The notes below the pieces were generated by a model, which worked only from the letters and a program-made list of their open reading frames with translations, was not told where the DNA came from and searched no databases. Positions 13,795 to 21,076 of a stretch of DNA of 41,691 nt are shown here, in pieces. The stretch spans positions 1 through 41,691 of IMG/VR virus record IMGVR_UViG_3300021964_000004; one strand, given 5' to 3'. This stretch comes from a virus. A program made the position numbers and the translations under genes. How positions within the stretch are numbered: the first letter of the stretch is position 1; every line of letters begins with the position of its first letter.

Positions 13795-14354
13795 GTCAGG
13801 ATATTCAGTTCATAGCTACAACTGTTGCAGGTATAACTGAACATATTCAGGATATTGATGAACGTAAAATAGTTATTGGCAAAGCTAATGATTATGCACG
13901 TGTCAAAAATTTCCCAAATGATAAAACATACTGGAGTGATGAGCAACTAGATAAATATTTCTCTATGTTAGAAAAATTATCTGGAACTATGGAAGCTAAA
14001 ATTCCTAGTGCATTAGACCAAATGTCTTTAGATGACAAAGTTGAAACACTCGTGGAAGCAGATATAGTTGAAGACATTACTCCAGACAATAGTAATCCAG
14101 AATTATCTGGAGTTGTAGGAGATATAGTAAATAAAATGGAAGAAGCTAAAAGCTATCGTGATGACCTTAAATGTCCATTCTGTGGACAGATGGTCTACGA
14201 TAATCGTAAAAGCAAAAAGGGTGACAAGTCACCTGACTTCGTTTGTTCTACCAATGACCCTGCTATATGCGGTGGTCATAGTGGTAAGTGGCGTAAGTCT
14301 TGGTGGTTAGATAACTCTGACATACCTAAAGAATGGGGTATCGAACAATTCTAA
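13791..14354 (+). CDS. Zinc-ribbon protein, 187 aa
   Basis: The start overlaps the previous stop (ATGA). A helical acidic N-terminal 120 residues is followed by a C-terminal zinc ribbon: CPFC near 127, then C and C in VCSTNDPAICGG near 152-161, with Trp-rich end (KWRKSWWLD). Similar C-terminal ribbons occur in phage proteins that bind single-stranded DNA or act with recombinases, so a replication/recombination accessory role is likely but unproven. Confidence 0.75.
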   Translation: MSQDIQFIATTVAGITEHIQDIDERKIVIGKANDYARVKNFPNDKTYWSDEQLDKYFSMLEKLSGTMEAKIPSALDQMSLDDKVETLVEADIVEDITPDNSNPELSGVVGDIVNKMEEAKSYRDDLKCPFCGQMVYDNRKSKKGDKSPDFVCSTNDPAICGGHSGKWRKSWWLDNSDIPKEWGIEQF

Positions 14355-14370
14355 AGGTGGAAAGGAAATT

Positions 14371-14643
14371 ATGATACCAGAATATTTCAGGGGCGTAAAA
14401 ATCCCTGCATATATTAAATCAAAGACACAACTCATAGCTTGGGTATTTACCGAGTTTATGGACAGTGACCCAATTAGTAACTGGGAGTTTGTGGCAGAAC
14501 TACATTGCCACAGGTTCGGTGGAATAATACATAATCTTAGAGCAGAAGGTTATGAAATTACTACCTTACCTTCTAAGAAGAGAGGTCTAGTACATTACTA
14601 CTGTACTAAACTACCTTCATCGAAAGCTGCTACCATTAGCTAA
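14371..14643 (+). CDS. Winged-helix DNA-binding-like protein, 90 aa
   Basis: It has an ATG after GGAAAGGAAATT. The fold reads as a small winged helix: helix KTQLIAWVFTEFMDSDPIS, recognition part NWEFVAELHCHRFGGIIHNLRAEGY, then a beta wing (EITTLPSKKRGLVHYYCTK). This resembles HTH_55-type domains that many phages carry next to replication genes. The stop overlaps the lysin start (TAATG). Confidence 0.75.
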   Translation: MIPEYFRGVKIPAYIKSKTQLIAWVFTEFMDSDPISNWEFVAELHCHRFGGIIHNLRAEGYEITTLPSKKRGLVHYYCTKLPSSKAATIS

Positions 14644-15080
14644 TGATAGAAGTAATCGTTGGGTGTATTATACCTTTGGCTCTTACACCCAACTCTTTGA
14701 CAGAGTATAAATCGTGTCATGATATGCAATATGAAATAAATAATGTTATTGAATGGCACGATACTGTCGATGAATATTTTGCCGAGGAAGACATTCTTAA
14801 AGCTCTAAATATAATATACTGCGAAAGCTCAGGAATAGCTGAAGCAGTAGGGGTAAATACAAATGGCTCTAAGGATGTCGGACTCTGGCAATTCAACGAC
14901 AATACTTGGTCTTGGTTAAAATCTAAATTAGGTATAATGGGTAATAGAACTAATCCACAAGTTGCAACTAAATACGCAGCTTGGTTGGTGTACAACGATG
15001 GTTGGCATCATTGGAACAGTAGTAAACATTGTTGGAAAGGAACTAATAATGAATTGTTATATTACAGAAAGGAAACTTAG
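14643..15080 (+). CDS. Secreted lytic transglycosylase (lysin candidate)
   Basis: This is a 145-aa protein with a short hydrophobic N-terminus (residues 2-15) that could be a signal or anchor. It has a lysozyme-like core: catalytic Glu candidate E61 in YCESSG, then DVGLWQFNDNTW (78-89), the Gly-Leu-x-Q pattern of SLT/goose-type transglycosylases. The end (YNDGWHHWNSSKHCW) resembles the last part of such domains. It would cleave peptidoglycan glycan strands for lysis. It is on the early strand, away from the holin-like gene, which is unusual. Confidence 0.82.
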   Translation: MIEVIVGCIIPLALTPNSLTEYKSCHDMQYEINNVIEWHDTVDEYFAEEDILKALNIIYCESSGIAEAVGVNTNGSKDVGLWQFNDNTWSWLKSKLGIMGNRTNPQVATKYAAWLVYNDGWHHWNSSKHCWKGTNNELLYYRKET

Positions 15081-15235
15081 TGGCATATAAAAACATTAAT
15101 AAACAATTTAGTAAACAACTAGATACAGTACTTAACGTAACTTGTACTATATGTGGTAAAGCATATATGACTGATTTTGAATTAGTACAGTACTGTGATA
15201 GTTGTATAGCAGATTTAGAAGAAGAAATATCATGA
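15080..15235 (+). CDS. Small zinc-ribbon protein, 51 aa
   Basis: A GTG start at 15080 follows AGAAAGGAAACTTA at good spacing and overlaps the last base of the lysin gene. Two CxxC pairs (CTIC near residue 23 and CDSC near 41) make a zinc ribbon; the end is acidic. Its stop overlaps the next start as ATGA. Role unknown, but it is one of many zinc mini-proteins in this block. Confidence 0.68.
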   Translation: MAYKNINKQFSKQLDTVLNVTCTICGKAYMTDFELVQYCDSCIADLEEEIS

Positions 15236-15429
15236 AAGAAAAAATTGATATTACAAAAATAAATATATTTACAAATCCAAAGTTTATGAAAGTATGGGCA
15301 AAACAGTTTGACCAAGCTTGTGGCAGCGATACTTTTAACGTAGCACCTAATATGATTAAGTTACGTTTTCTTATGGATAAATTTGTAACAGATTACAACT
15401 GGCATTTAAGTCAGTTAGAGGAGGAATAA
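15232..15429 (+). CDS. Small early protein, 65 aa
   Basis: I chose the ATG at 15232 because it overlaps the previous stop (ATGA); a longer frame upstream lies inside the previous gene. It is helical (MKVWAKQFDQACG, then FLMDKFVTDYNWHLSQLEEE). No family is recognised. Its stop forms TAATG with the next start. Confidence 0.68.
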   Translation: MKEKIDITKINIFTNPKFMKVWAKQFDQACGSDTFNVAPNMIKLRFLMDKFVTDYNWHLSQLEEE

Positions 15430-15542
15430 TGCCTACATATAAAATACTTGTAAGGTTTGATGCAAAAGATTGGGATGACGCTGTTAGCGTTGTAGAAAAT
15501 ATGTATGTAAAAGATTGGATAGCAGAAATGGAGGAAGAATAG
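15429..15542 (+). CDS. Small acidic protein, 37 aa
   Basis: The start overlaps the previous stop (TAATG) after GAGGAATA. Its 37 residues form a beta strand (TYKILVRFDAKD) and one helix, then an acidic end, the size of half a ferredoxin-like fold. The stop overlaps the GTG start of the next gene. It is supported mainly by the coupled starts and stops. Confidence 0.5.
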   Translation: MPTYKILVRFDAKDWDDAVSVVENMYVKDWIAEMEEE

Positions 15543-16111
15543 TGAATAATTTTACAGATTATTCTACAAAACAAAGTGATATGAGTACTGAAGTATCAGA
15601 TGCTAGAAAATCATTTGTTAAGTGGACAAAAGAAATGAAAGAACATGCTGCTACTATTGATACATTTGGTGGTAGAAGACTATTAGGTACTAATAAAAAT
15701 GGTACACCTGTATGGATTTCATACAGTATTGATAAAGAAACATTGAACTTAGAAATAAAAACTACACACGAACTTAATAGTTTACTAGAAGAAGGTGCAA
15801 AGTTATGCCCACGTAGAGTTACATTAGCTACTAATGCACAACTACCTTTAGATATTGAACACGAAATGCGACCAGCTACAAGAGTAGATGCAGGTGAAGT
15901 AACTGAAAATACATTACGTTACTTACAAAAAATACTTGATTTACCTAAAGGTGTAGGTTTTGTTGATGGTAAATGTAGTACACAAATGTTTATGTATGTT
16001 TCTAATGCAATATATGAAGGTGAAACTGTAAAAGAAAAAGGTGTACGTTGGTCAGATATACTACATTCTTGGGACTTTCCTTCAGGTAAATACTTTACAA
16101 TATATGGATAG
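15542..16111 (+). CDS. Unknown early protein, 189 aa
   Basis: A GTG start at 15542, overlapping the previous TAG and preceded by GGAGGAAG, fits best; an ATG at 15515 would lie inside the previous gene. It is a mixed alpha/beta protein with a compact middle (RRLLGTNKNGTPVWISYSID) and Tyr/Phe-rich end. No family is recognised. Its last 8 nt overlap the SET-domain gene, so the two are probably made together. Confidence 0.72.
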   Translation: MNNFTDYSTKQSDMSTEVSDARKSFVKWTKEMKEHAATIDTFGGRRLLGTNKNGTPVWISYSIDKETLNLEIKTTHELNSLLEEGAKLCPRRVTLATNAQLPLDIEHEMRPATRVDAGEVTENTLRYLQKILDLPKGVGFVDGKCSTQMFMYVSNAIYEGETVKEKGVRWSDILHSWDFPSGKYFTIYG

Positions 16112-16442
16112 TCAACCTACTTATAGACCTTTACCAAAGTATATGACTATAAAAGAAAGTCCTATAGAAGGTTTAGGTTTATTTACTAATAAAGAAATTA
16201 AAGTAAAAAATCCTGACGATGCTAGCTCATTAGGTATCACACACGTATTTGTACAAGGTGATAAATTTATATACAGAACACCATTAGGTGGGTTTATTAA
16301 CCATAGTGATACACCTAACTGCGAAGTAATACGTATGGACCAATCACCAGACCAAGGTGTTAATCATCTCTTCCCTTTAAGAACTATTAAAGCAGGAGAA
16401 GAAATTACACTTAAATATACTATGTATGATGTCAATGGATAA
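16104..16442 (+). CDS. SET-domain protein (putative lysine methyltransferase)
   Basis: I chose the ATG at 16104 (112 aa) because the longer frame would lie deep in the previous gene. The core shows SET-domain hallmarks: an N-terminal SPIEGLGLFT (19-28), the S-adenosylmethionine/pseudoknot motif NHSDTPNC (66-73), and GEEITLKYTMYD (98-109) with its catalytic Tyr position. It is shorter than most, near a minimal SET. Such small SET proteins occur in marine phages; the substrate is unknown. It overlaps the HNH gene downstream. Confidence 0.82.
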   Translation: MDSQPTYRPLPKYMTIKESPIEGLGLFTNKEIKVKNPDDASSLGITHVFVQGDKFIYRTPLGGFINHSDTPNCEVIRMDQSPDQGVNHLFPLRTIKAGEEITLKYTMYDVNG

Positions 16443-16710
16443 CTTGTCACAAATGCGTGAAAAAGCTCTTAAAAGGGCTGGAGGACGCTGTGAGTGGGCA
16501 TATTGTAACGATAACAAATGGTTAGAGCTAGCTCATATACAAGGTATAGGTATGGGTGGTAGTAAGTCACGTAAGTTTGATATGAATAATGTGGCTATCT
16601 TATGCAAATGGCATCATGACATATATGATGGTAGGCAATCAAGTGGACATAGTAAAGCTATAAGGGACTTATTACAAGGTTTTTTAAAGAGAGAGTATAA
16701 AGGAAAATAG
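16426..16710 (+). CDS. HNH endonuclease-type protein, 94 aa
   Basis: Three in-frame ATGs (16426, 16429, 16435) all overlap the SET stop; the exact start is uncertain. The HNH motif is clear: GGRCEWAYC, the catalytic His in LELAHIQGIGMGG, a conserved Asn (MNNVAILC) and KWHHDIYDG. It is small and complete, likely a free-standing homing or packaging-associated nuclease. It is the last gene of the early block; its stop codon forms one arm of the terminator hairpin. Confidence 0.85.
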   Translation: MMSMDNLSQMREKALKRAGGRCEWAYCNDNKWLELAHIQGIGMGGSKSRKFDMNNVAILCKWHHDIYDGRQSSGHSKAIRDLLQGFLKREYKGK

Positions 16711-16732
16711 CTGACGACTATTTATTTTTTTT
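16705..16732. terminator. Bidirectional terminator between converging blocks
   Basis: AAATAG (16705-16710) pairs with CTATTT (16718-16723) around the 7-nt loop CTGACGA. On the plus strand a run of eight T follows closely; on the minus strand CTATTTT follows the helix. The plus gene ends with TAG in one arm and the minus gene ends with TAG in the other. The stem is only 6 bp, so it may be weak. Confidence 0.6.
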
Positions 16733-17014
16733 AAGTTTCTTTAAACCTTCAGATAATTTACCAACTTTTTGTAGGTTCATATAGGCCTTAACACCTTGTT
16801 CAACACCATATTTATGCACTTCATCAACAGCTTTTTTCTTTGATGGGTCACTACCAAATTCACCTACAAGTTTCATTGCTTGTTGATAGTCTTTTTGTTG
16901 ACGAGTATAAGTAGAAAAAGCTTTAGCTCTTAAAGCAGAATGTTGTTTAATACGTTTATTAAGTTCTTGTTTACCAAGACCAGCGTACCCTTGACCTACT
17001 TCGTTTTTAGCCAT
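16718..17014 (-). CDS. Unknown late protein, 98 aa
   Basis: This last gene of the late block encodes a basic, helical protein (many Lys, Gln, Tyr; MAKNEVGQGYAGLG start, KKLKKNK end). No family is recognised. Start and end overlap or abut the neighbouring gene and terminator. It is transcribed after the holin-like gene; a lysis or late virion role is possible but unproven. Confidence 0.72.
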   Translation of the reverse strand: MAKNEVGQGYAGLGKQELNKRIKQHSALRAKAFSTYTRQQKDYQQAMKLVGEFGSDPSKKKAVDEVHKYGVEQGVKAYMNLQKVGKLSEGLKKLKKNK

Positions 17015-17253
17015 TATGGATTTAACTTAGTACCTTGATTAGAAGCATTTCTATCTTCCCAAGATTTTATTAATGGTTTCATTACTAAAGCATTAAATTT
17101 CATTTTATCTACTGCTTGTTGCTGTGCAAATACTTCTGCAGCTCTTGCTGCTTTTTTAGGTAAAGGAATTACATCTCCAGCTTCTTTATTGTAATAAGTA
17201 TATAATGTCTTTTTACCTTTACCAGCACCTACAATTTTTGGTACATTATTCAT
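17014..17253 (-). CDS. Unknown late protein, 79 aa
   Basis: It starts by overlapping the stop of the holin-like gene by one base and ends overlapping the next start. It is a basic protein with a Gly-Lys-rich N-terminus (VGAGKGKKTLYTYY) and helical remainder (AARAAEVFAQQQAVDKM). No family is recognised. Confidence 0.7.
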   Translation of the reverse strand: MNNVPKIVGAGKGKKTLYTYYNKEAGDVIPLPKKAARAAEVFAQQQAVDKMKFNALVMKPLIKSWEDRNASNQGTKLNP

Positions 17254-17462
17254 TACTTACTCACTTTCTTAACAGGTTTAGCTAATTGTTTTTTAGCAAA
17301 TTCTTTAATTACTACTAAAGCTGCAGACGCACCTGATATTGCAGCAAGTTGTACTGCGTCAGCATCTACACCAACTAATGGAGCAACTGTTAATGCACCA
17401 ATAAATGCTTCAACAAATGTCCAAATTGTTTTTTCTAAAATTACTTTGTATTCTGCGTTCAT
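17253..17462 (-). CDS. r1t-like holin candidate, 69 aa
   Basis: This is a 69-aa protein with two hydrophobic helices (about 12-30, TIWTFVEAFIGALTVAPLV, and about 38-52, LAAISGASAALVVIK) separated by an Asp-Ala-Asp turn and ending in a Lys-rich tail. This is the layout and sequence flavour of r1t-type holins (TFxxAFxGAL... then ALVVxK). Holins form membrane pores that release the lysin. It overlaps both neighbours by one base. Confidence 0.8.
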   Translation of the reverse strand: MNAEYKVILEKTIWTFVEAFIGALTVAPLVGVDADAVQLAAISGASAALVVIKEFAKKQLAKPVKKVSK

Positions 17463-18757
17463 TATTTCTCCAAGTCTTTACTAAGTATAGCACCAATACC
17501 TACAGCACCAAGTGTTGTAAGTAGTTTGCCTTTACCTTTACCCTTGCCACGTATTTTTTGTAGCTTCATCATACGTTGTGCATTACGTAAAGCCCTCTGA
17601 GATGTTTGCCCAGCAGCTTTAAACTCATCAACGTATTGTTTAAGTTCAGGACTGTCAGCTTCTTTTAAACCAGAATACTCTTGTTGTTTAGGAGCATCTG
17701 GAGTAACTGAGCTTACTTTAGCACCTGAAACTTTTTTAGTTTGAAATTTACCTGTAGGTTTTTGTCCTCTACGTTCAGCTATACGAGCAGCTTGTAATTG
17801 TTCTGCTTTTTCTATATCAAGAAAACTTGATGGTTTATCTAATTGTATATCACCAGCTTTAGTAACACCTGTCATAGTTTTGTATGGTTTCTGTGTAATA
17901 GGGTCTATCTTACCTTCACGTGCAGCCATAACTTCACTTAAACTACCAGATGTTTGAGATGTATTATTAACTGCAGCTTTATCAATACCTTTAGGTTGAT
18001 TTAATTCTCTTTCAATACTAACTGACTTCATACTAGATTTAGATTGAGAGTATTCACCTGATTTTAATTTATCTGTTGGTAATTTCTTAGGATATAAACC
18101 TGTTTGAATAATTGATTCAGCAGCTTTAATGCCAGGTCCTTTACCTTTAGCAGTAGTAGATAATGGTTTAACATCTTCAGCCATTAACTCTAAATTTTCT
18201 GGGTCAACTTTACCTTTTAATCTTGCAGATATAGTTTCTTTTAAATACTGTGTTTCATATGCTTCACCAAATGTTTCTTTTTTAGCAGCTGTTACTTTAA
18301 TAGCTTTATCTAATTCTTTTTGTAAACCTTTAATTTTAGTTTCAGCTTCCATAACGCCAACAGGGTCTGCACTTCTTTGTGCTATATCAAGCTTGTCAAT
18401 CTCTGCATCTAGTGCAGCTTCAATTGCAGACTCATCTGCTAGTTCTGCACCAACAGCTTTAGCTTGTTCACGTTCAAATGGTATCTCTTCCATTTTTCCA
18501 GGCCTACCATACTGTGTAGGGTCTGATATAGGACCAGATGCATAAGAACTTTTAGCGCCAATACGAGCTGCACCAGCTAATTTAAAGTCAATGTCTTGAC
18601 CCATAAAAGCTTCTGAACGTTGTTTAGCTAGTGGGTCATACTTACCTGGGTCATAATCTTCAGCACCTTTAACATCAGTCATTTCTGAATATTCATCAGG
18701 TGTTAAATCTTCATCTGAAAGTTTATTACTTTTACTAAAATTAATATTTCTTGGCAT
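17462..18757 (-). CDS. Unknown late protein, 431 aa
   Basis: This long, charged protein has little recognisable fold. It has many Lys/Glu/Ser repeats, a helical middle (about 105-170, Glu/Asp/Lys-rich) and a basic, Gly-Lys-rich C-terminus leading into a hydrophobic stretch (LLTTLGAVGIGAILS near 412-426). It may be a flexible virion protein or an assembly factor tethered to the membrane. It overlaps the holin-like gene and the DUF5675 gene by one base each. Confidence 0.7.
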   Translation of the reverse strand: MPRNINFSKSNKLSDEDLTPDEYSEMTDVKGAEDYDPGKYDPLAKQRSEAFMGQDIDFKLAGAARIGAKSSYASGPISDPTQYGRPGKMEEIPFEREQAKAVGAELADESAIEAALDAEIDKLDIAQRSADPVGVMEAETKIKGLQKELDKAIKVTAAKKETFGEAYETQYLKETISARLKGKVDPENLELMAEDVKPLSTTAKGKGPGIKAAESIIQTGLYPKKLPTDKLKSGEYSQSKSSMKSVSIERELNQPKGIDKAAVNNTSQTSGSLSEVMAAREGKIDPITQKPYKTMTGVTKAGDIQLDKPSSFLDIEKAEQLQAARIAERRGQKPTGKFQTKKVSGAKVSSVTPDAPKQQEYSGLKEADSPELKQYVDEFKAAGQTSQRALRNAQRMMKLQKIRGKGKGKGKLLTTLGAVGIGAILSKDLEK

Positions 18758-19365
18758 TATATCATTCTCCTGCCGTCTAGTTTAGCAGACAATATTTGAA
18801 CTTCACCACTTATCTCTTGTAATTTTTCCATTACTTGTTTAGGTTGTATCATATCTGGTGGAGCTGTATTAGAAACTTCAGCTGTAGGTAGCTTACCATC
18901 ATAGTCTATATATTCTACTTCTACATTTAAACCTGACTCAATAGCTGCTACAACACGTGGATATACAAAAGCATATGCATCACGTGACGCACCAATAAAC
19001 CCATCTTTTTTAACTATATTACTTTCTTGTGAGTTACCTAATAGAAGACAACCTGCAGTTTGTTCATCAGTATTACCTGCATGCCATAGTATCCATTCAA
19101 ATCCAGGTACATCTTTAACCCATATCATACCTTTATGAAATGATGCACCGTATCGTGATAGATAACGATTATGAAAACCTCCTTCAGTACGTAACTCTAG
19201 CTTGTAAGTACCAGCAGGTATCCTAGTTTCACCCCAGACTTTAACATCACGTTGTTCGTCTTCTAATGTGTAGCAAAGAAATGTACGTTTACCATTGTCA
19301 ACTTCAAATAATAAACCTGATGTACTATCTTTTTGGCTACTAACTCTTAATACTTCGTATTTCAT
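18757..19365 (-). CDS. DUF5675-type protein, 202 aa
   Basis: The N-terminal 140 residues match the DUF5675 pattern: LLFEVDNGKRTFLCYTLEDE, then GTYKLELRTEGGFHNRYL, then WVKDVPGFEWILWHAGN and CLLLG. The last 40 residues form a short coiled coil. The family is frequent near phage lysis genes; a hydrolase or virion-lysis role is suspected, not shown. Its start overlaps the end of the preceding 56-aa gene by 26 nt. Confidence 0.82.
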   Translation of the reverse strand: MKYEVLRVSSQKDSTSGLLFEVDNGKRTFLCYTLEDEQRDVKVWGETRIPAGTYKLELRTEGGFHNRYLSRYGASFHKGMIWVKDVPGFEWILWHAGNTDEQTAGCLLLGNSQESNIVKKDGFIGASRDAYAFVYPRVVAAIESGLNVEVEYIDYDGKLPTAEVSNTAPPDMIQPKQVMEKLQEISGEVQILSAKLDGRRMI

Positions 19366-19510
19366 CTACTGGTTCCCAGACTGCACACCAACCATATGGT
19401 GCTACTTGTTCTTTAAATTTAACGCAATAATTATTAGAGTAATATTCGCAATTATCACAATACTCCATAGCTTTAGGGCTAGCATTAACGTAAGCTTCTG
19501 GTAATGGCAT
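19340..19510 (-). CDS. Small four-Cys protein, 56 aa
   Basis: The ATG at 19508-19510 overlaps the previous stop (TAATG). Four cysteines (CDNC near 18-21, C29, C42) with aromatic residues between them (EYYSNNYC, YGWCAVW) look like a small metal or iron-sulphur site similar to high-potential iron-sulphur mini-proteins found in marine phages. It is placed between basic small proteins and the DUF5675 gene. The family assignment is tentative. Confidence 0.65.
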   Translation of the reverse strand: MPLPEAYVNASPKAMEYCDNCEYYSNNYCVKFKEQVAPYGWCAVWEPVDEIRSIKS

Positions 19511-19665
19511 TACTTAGTTTTCCTTTTTTTATTTTTAGGCCAACCTTTTTTCATATCAGAATAAGCTTTTTTAGAAATAGTAGAATTTTTTTTAGAACGA
19601 GAAGTACCAGCTTTTTTACGTTTATTAATATTACCTACTAAACTATTCTTCTTCTTTGCCGGCAT
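19510..19665 (-). CDS. Small basic protein, 51 aa
   Basis: There are two adjacent ATGs (19668 and 19665); I list the second because AAGGAG lies five bases upstream of it. It is extremely Lys/Arg-rich, with the end SKKAYSDMKKGWPKNKK, a pattern seen in small proteins of other marine phages. It could bind nucleic acid or coat DNA. It overlaps the start of the 56-aa gene by one base. Confidence 0.65.
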   Translation of the reverse strand: MPAKKKNSLVGNINKRKKAGTSRSKKNSTISKKAYSDMKKGWPKNKKRKTK

Positions 19666-19783
19666 CATATCTCCTTAATTGTTTGTTATATTCAACACAA
19701 CCTAGATTACTACAAATTTTATAGTTTTTAAAGAACTCTAAAGGTTTGTTGCAAAACGAACAAGTTGTTTTTTTATTTACCAC
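19643..19783 (-). CDS. Small zinc-ribbon protein, 46 aa
   Basis: No ATG is available, so it would start at GTG 19783, preceded by AAGG, overlapping the previous stop by 7 nt. CSFC (8-11) and C24/C29 form a zinc ribbon; the C-terminus overlaps the next gene by 23 nt. The start codon is the weak point, but the Cys pattern and packing are good. Confidence 0.52.
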   Translation of the reverse strand: MVNKKTTCSFCNKPLEFFKNYKICSNLGCVEYNKQLRRYDAGKEEE

Positions 19784-20070
19784 TTAACCTTGTGTGACCA
19801 ATACTTAGCAGACAACTTAGATTTAGGTTTACCTTGTGCATTATGTCTAGCATAATAAGACTTTTTACGTGCTTTATCTTTTTTAGTTTTAGGATTTTTA
19901 CCAGCACCTTTAACACCTTGTTGTCCAAATCTAATTAACTTGTATGTGTCACCTTCTTTAGCCATAACAACATGTGATTTAGTTTTGTGGCTAGGTGTAC
20001 GTTTAGGCTTATTAACACCTTTAAGGCCTTCTTTTTTCATTGTGTTTTTAACACGTTCAGGTATTGCCAT
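19777..20070 (-). CDS. Conserved small basic phage protein, 97 aa
   Basis: This very basic protein has the pattern PKRTPSHKTKSHVVMAKEG, KLIRFGQQGVKGAG and a final SAKYWSHKVKW. I recognise this layout from many marine phages, where it lies among late genes. Its function is not established; DNA binding is likely from the charge. It is preceded by AGGAGATACA. It overlaps the end of the small membrane protein upstream by 14 nt. Confidence 0.8.
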   Translation of the reverse strand: MAIPERVKNTMKKEGLKGVNKPKRTPSHKTKSHVVMAKEGDTYKLIRFGQQGVKGAGKNPKTKKDKARKKSYYARHNAQGKPKSKLSAKYWSHKVKW

Positions 20071-20185
20071 TGTATCTCCTATTTTCTTTTTTTATTAAGT
20101 ATAATGATAGTATATTACTAAAGCTAGTTATTAGTGCAGCAATCACTGCCGTGCTTACAATTACAAATTTGTACAACCGAACCAT
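20057..20185 (-). CDS. Small single-TM protein, 42 aa
   Basis: The ATG is at 20183-20185. Residues 4-29 (about FVIVSTAVIAALITSFSNIL) form one membrane helix, followed by a Lys/Arg-rich tail. A weak AAAGAAG site precedes it. Such tiny membrane proteins often belong to phage lysis modules. It is short and has no family match, so treat it as a candidate. Confidence 0.42.
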   Translation of the reverse strand: MVRLYKFVIVSTAVIAALITSFSNILSLYLIKKENRRYNGNT

Positions 20186-20213
20186 CTTCTTTTTCTTTTA
20201 CCATACACATATC

Positions 20214-20417
20214 TTAACCATTTAATTTAAAAAGTAGTTCTGTAAAGTTACTTTCTAACATATCTAATTCACTATTTATTTCCATAACCATAGCATCACA
20301 AGCATTCTGATGTGATTTAATTTCTTCTATAGAGTTAAATACCCAACCAAATGCACTAAGTATTGCTGTAAATACTATAGGTGCTAGTGTTTTTGTGTCT
20401 ATTTTTAATGTTGCCAT
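20214..20417 (-). CDS. Small membrane protein, 67 aa
   Basis: It has an ATG after GGAGAACA. One membrane helix (about 11-28, LAPIVFTAILSAFGWVF) is followed by an amphipathic, acidic coiled segment (residues 30-65). This could be a lysis accessory or anchor. It lies 7 nt after the XhlA-like gene and is probably co-translated with it. Confidence 0.65.
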   Translation of the reverse strand: MATLKIDTKTLAPIVFTAILSAFGWVFNSIEEIKSHQNACDAMVMEINSELDMLESNFTELLFKLNG

Positions 20418-20424
20418 TGTTCTC

Positions 20425-20598
20425 CTACATTAAGGCAGCAACAACAACACCACCTACTGCTACCAATAATCCTAATACTTTATAAAATTCTGCTTTATCT
20501 AGTTTTGCATCTAGTTTACTATCGATTTCATCAAGGCGTTTTAATACCATATCTAACATCTCCTTCTGTGTATAACCATTGCCGAGATAGTCAGACAT
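20425..20598 (-). CDS. XhlA-like membrane protein, 57 aa
   Basis: The ATG overlaps the previous stop (TAATG). An N-terminal amphipathic helix (LDMVLKRLDEIDSKLDAKLDK) leads into one C-terminal membrane helix (FYKVLGLLVAVGGVVVAALM). This coiled coil plus tail-anchor layout is that of XhlA-type phage lysis proteins, which partner with a holin. The sequence match is by layout only. Confidence 0.62.
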   Translation of the reverse strand: MSDYLGNGYTQKEMLDMVLKRLDEIDSKLDAKLDKAEFYKVLGLLVAVGGVVVAALM

Positions 20599-20750
20599 TA
20601 TGGAAGGTCATCTTCCTGGATAGGTGACATCCAATCCCATTCTTTATCCCAAGATTTACGATTATCCCAATCCCATTGACTTAGTTTTTTAAGATAAGAT
20701 ACAATTTCTTTTAAAAAATATCCTAATAAAAATCCAATTATAAAATCCAT
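20598..20750 (-). CDS. Small N-anchored Trp-rich protein, 50 aa
   Basis: The ATG is at 20748-20750. A short N-terminal membrane helix (FIIGFLLGYFL) is followed by a Trp/Asp/Lys repeat-like stretch (WDWDNRKSWDKEWDW) and an acidic end. The Trp-Asp alternation is unusual. The stop overlaps the next start. It is likely part of the small lysis or membrane gene group. Confidence 0.58.
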   Translation of the reverse strand: MDFIIGFLLGYFLKEIVSYLKKLSQWDWDNRKSWDKEWDWMSPIQEDDLP

Positions 20751-20773
20751 AAACAGGATTATATCATAAAATT

Positions 20774-21076
20774 TTATGCAGGTTTTGGATTGTCTGATTT
20801 AACTTGTGCTACATGGTCTTTCCAATTGGTTGTACCATTTACTGCATCCCAGTATTGCATATCTAACTGGTCAGCAATAGAACCATAAGCCTCTTGTCTA
20901 GCTTGTATATAACCGAACTGTTGGTCATTCCATTTGCTGTTAGCCAAGTCTGTTACAGCTTGTGCATAATCAGCATCAGAAAATTCAAGTCGTTCATTAT
21001 TAACTTGCTTGTACAAAGGCTTTGCAGCTTCTATTTCTGCTGTAGCTTCTGTTGTTAGTTCTTCTAATGTTGCCAT
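20774..21076 (-). CDS. Tail-fibre assembly chaperone candidate, 100 aa
   Basis: This acidic, helical protein directly follows the fibre genes in transcription order. The C-terminal part (RQEAYGSIADQLDMQYWDAVNGTTNWKDHV) has the EQLDxxYWD... NGT...W pattern of small chaperone-like proteins encoded after phage tail fibres. It probably helps fold or attach one of the fibre proteins. AGGAGATATT precedes the ATG. Confidence 0.7.
   Translation of the reverse strand: MATLEELTTEATAEIEAAKPLYKQVNNERLEFSDADYAQAVTDLANSKWNDQQFGYIQARQEAYGSIADQLDMQYWDAVNGTTNWKDHVAQVKSDNPKPA

Noticed and set aside
20132-20218. A 28-aa Cys-rich frame on the minus strand (starts MCMVKEKEDG)
   Set aside because: It overlaps the better candidate 42-aa membrane protein, has no ribosome site and is too short to judge; it cannot be excluded.
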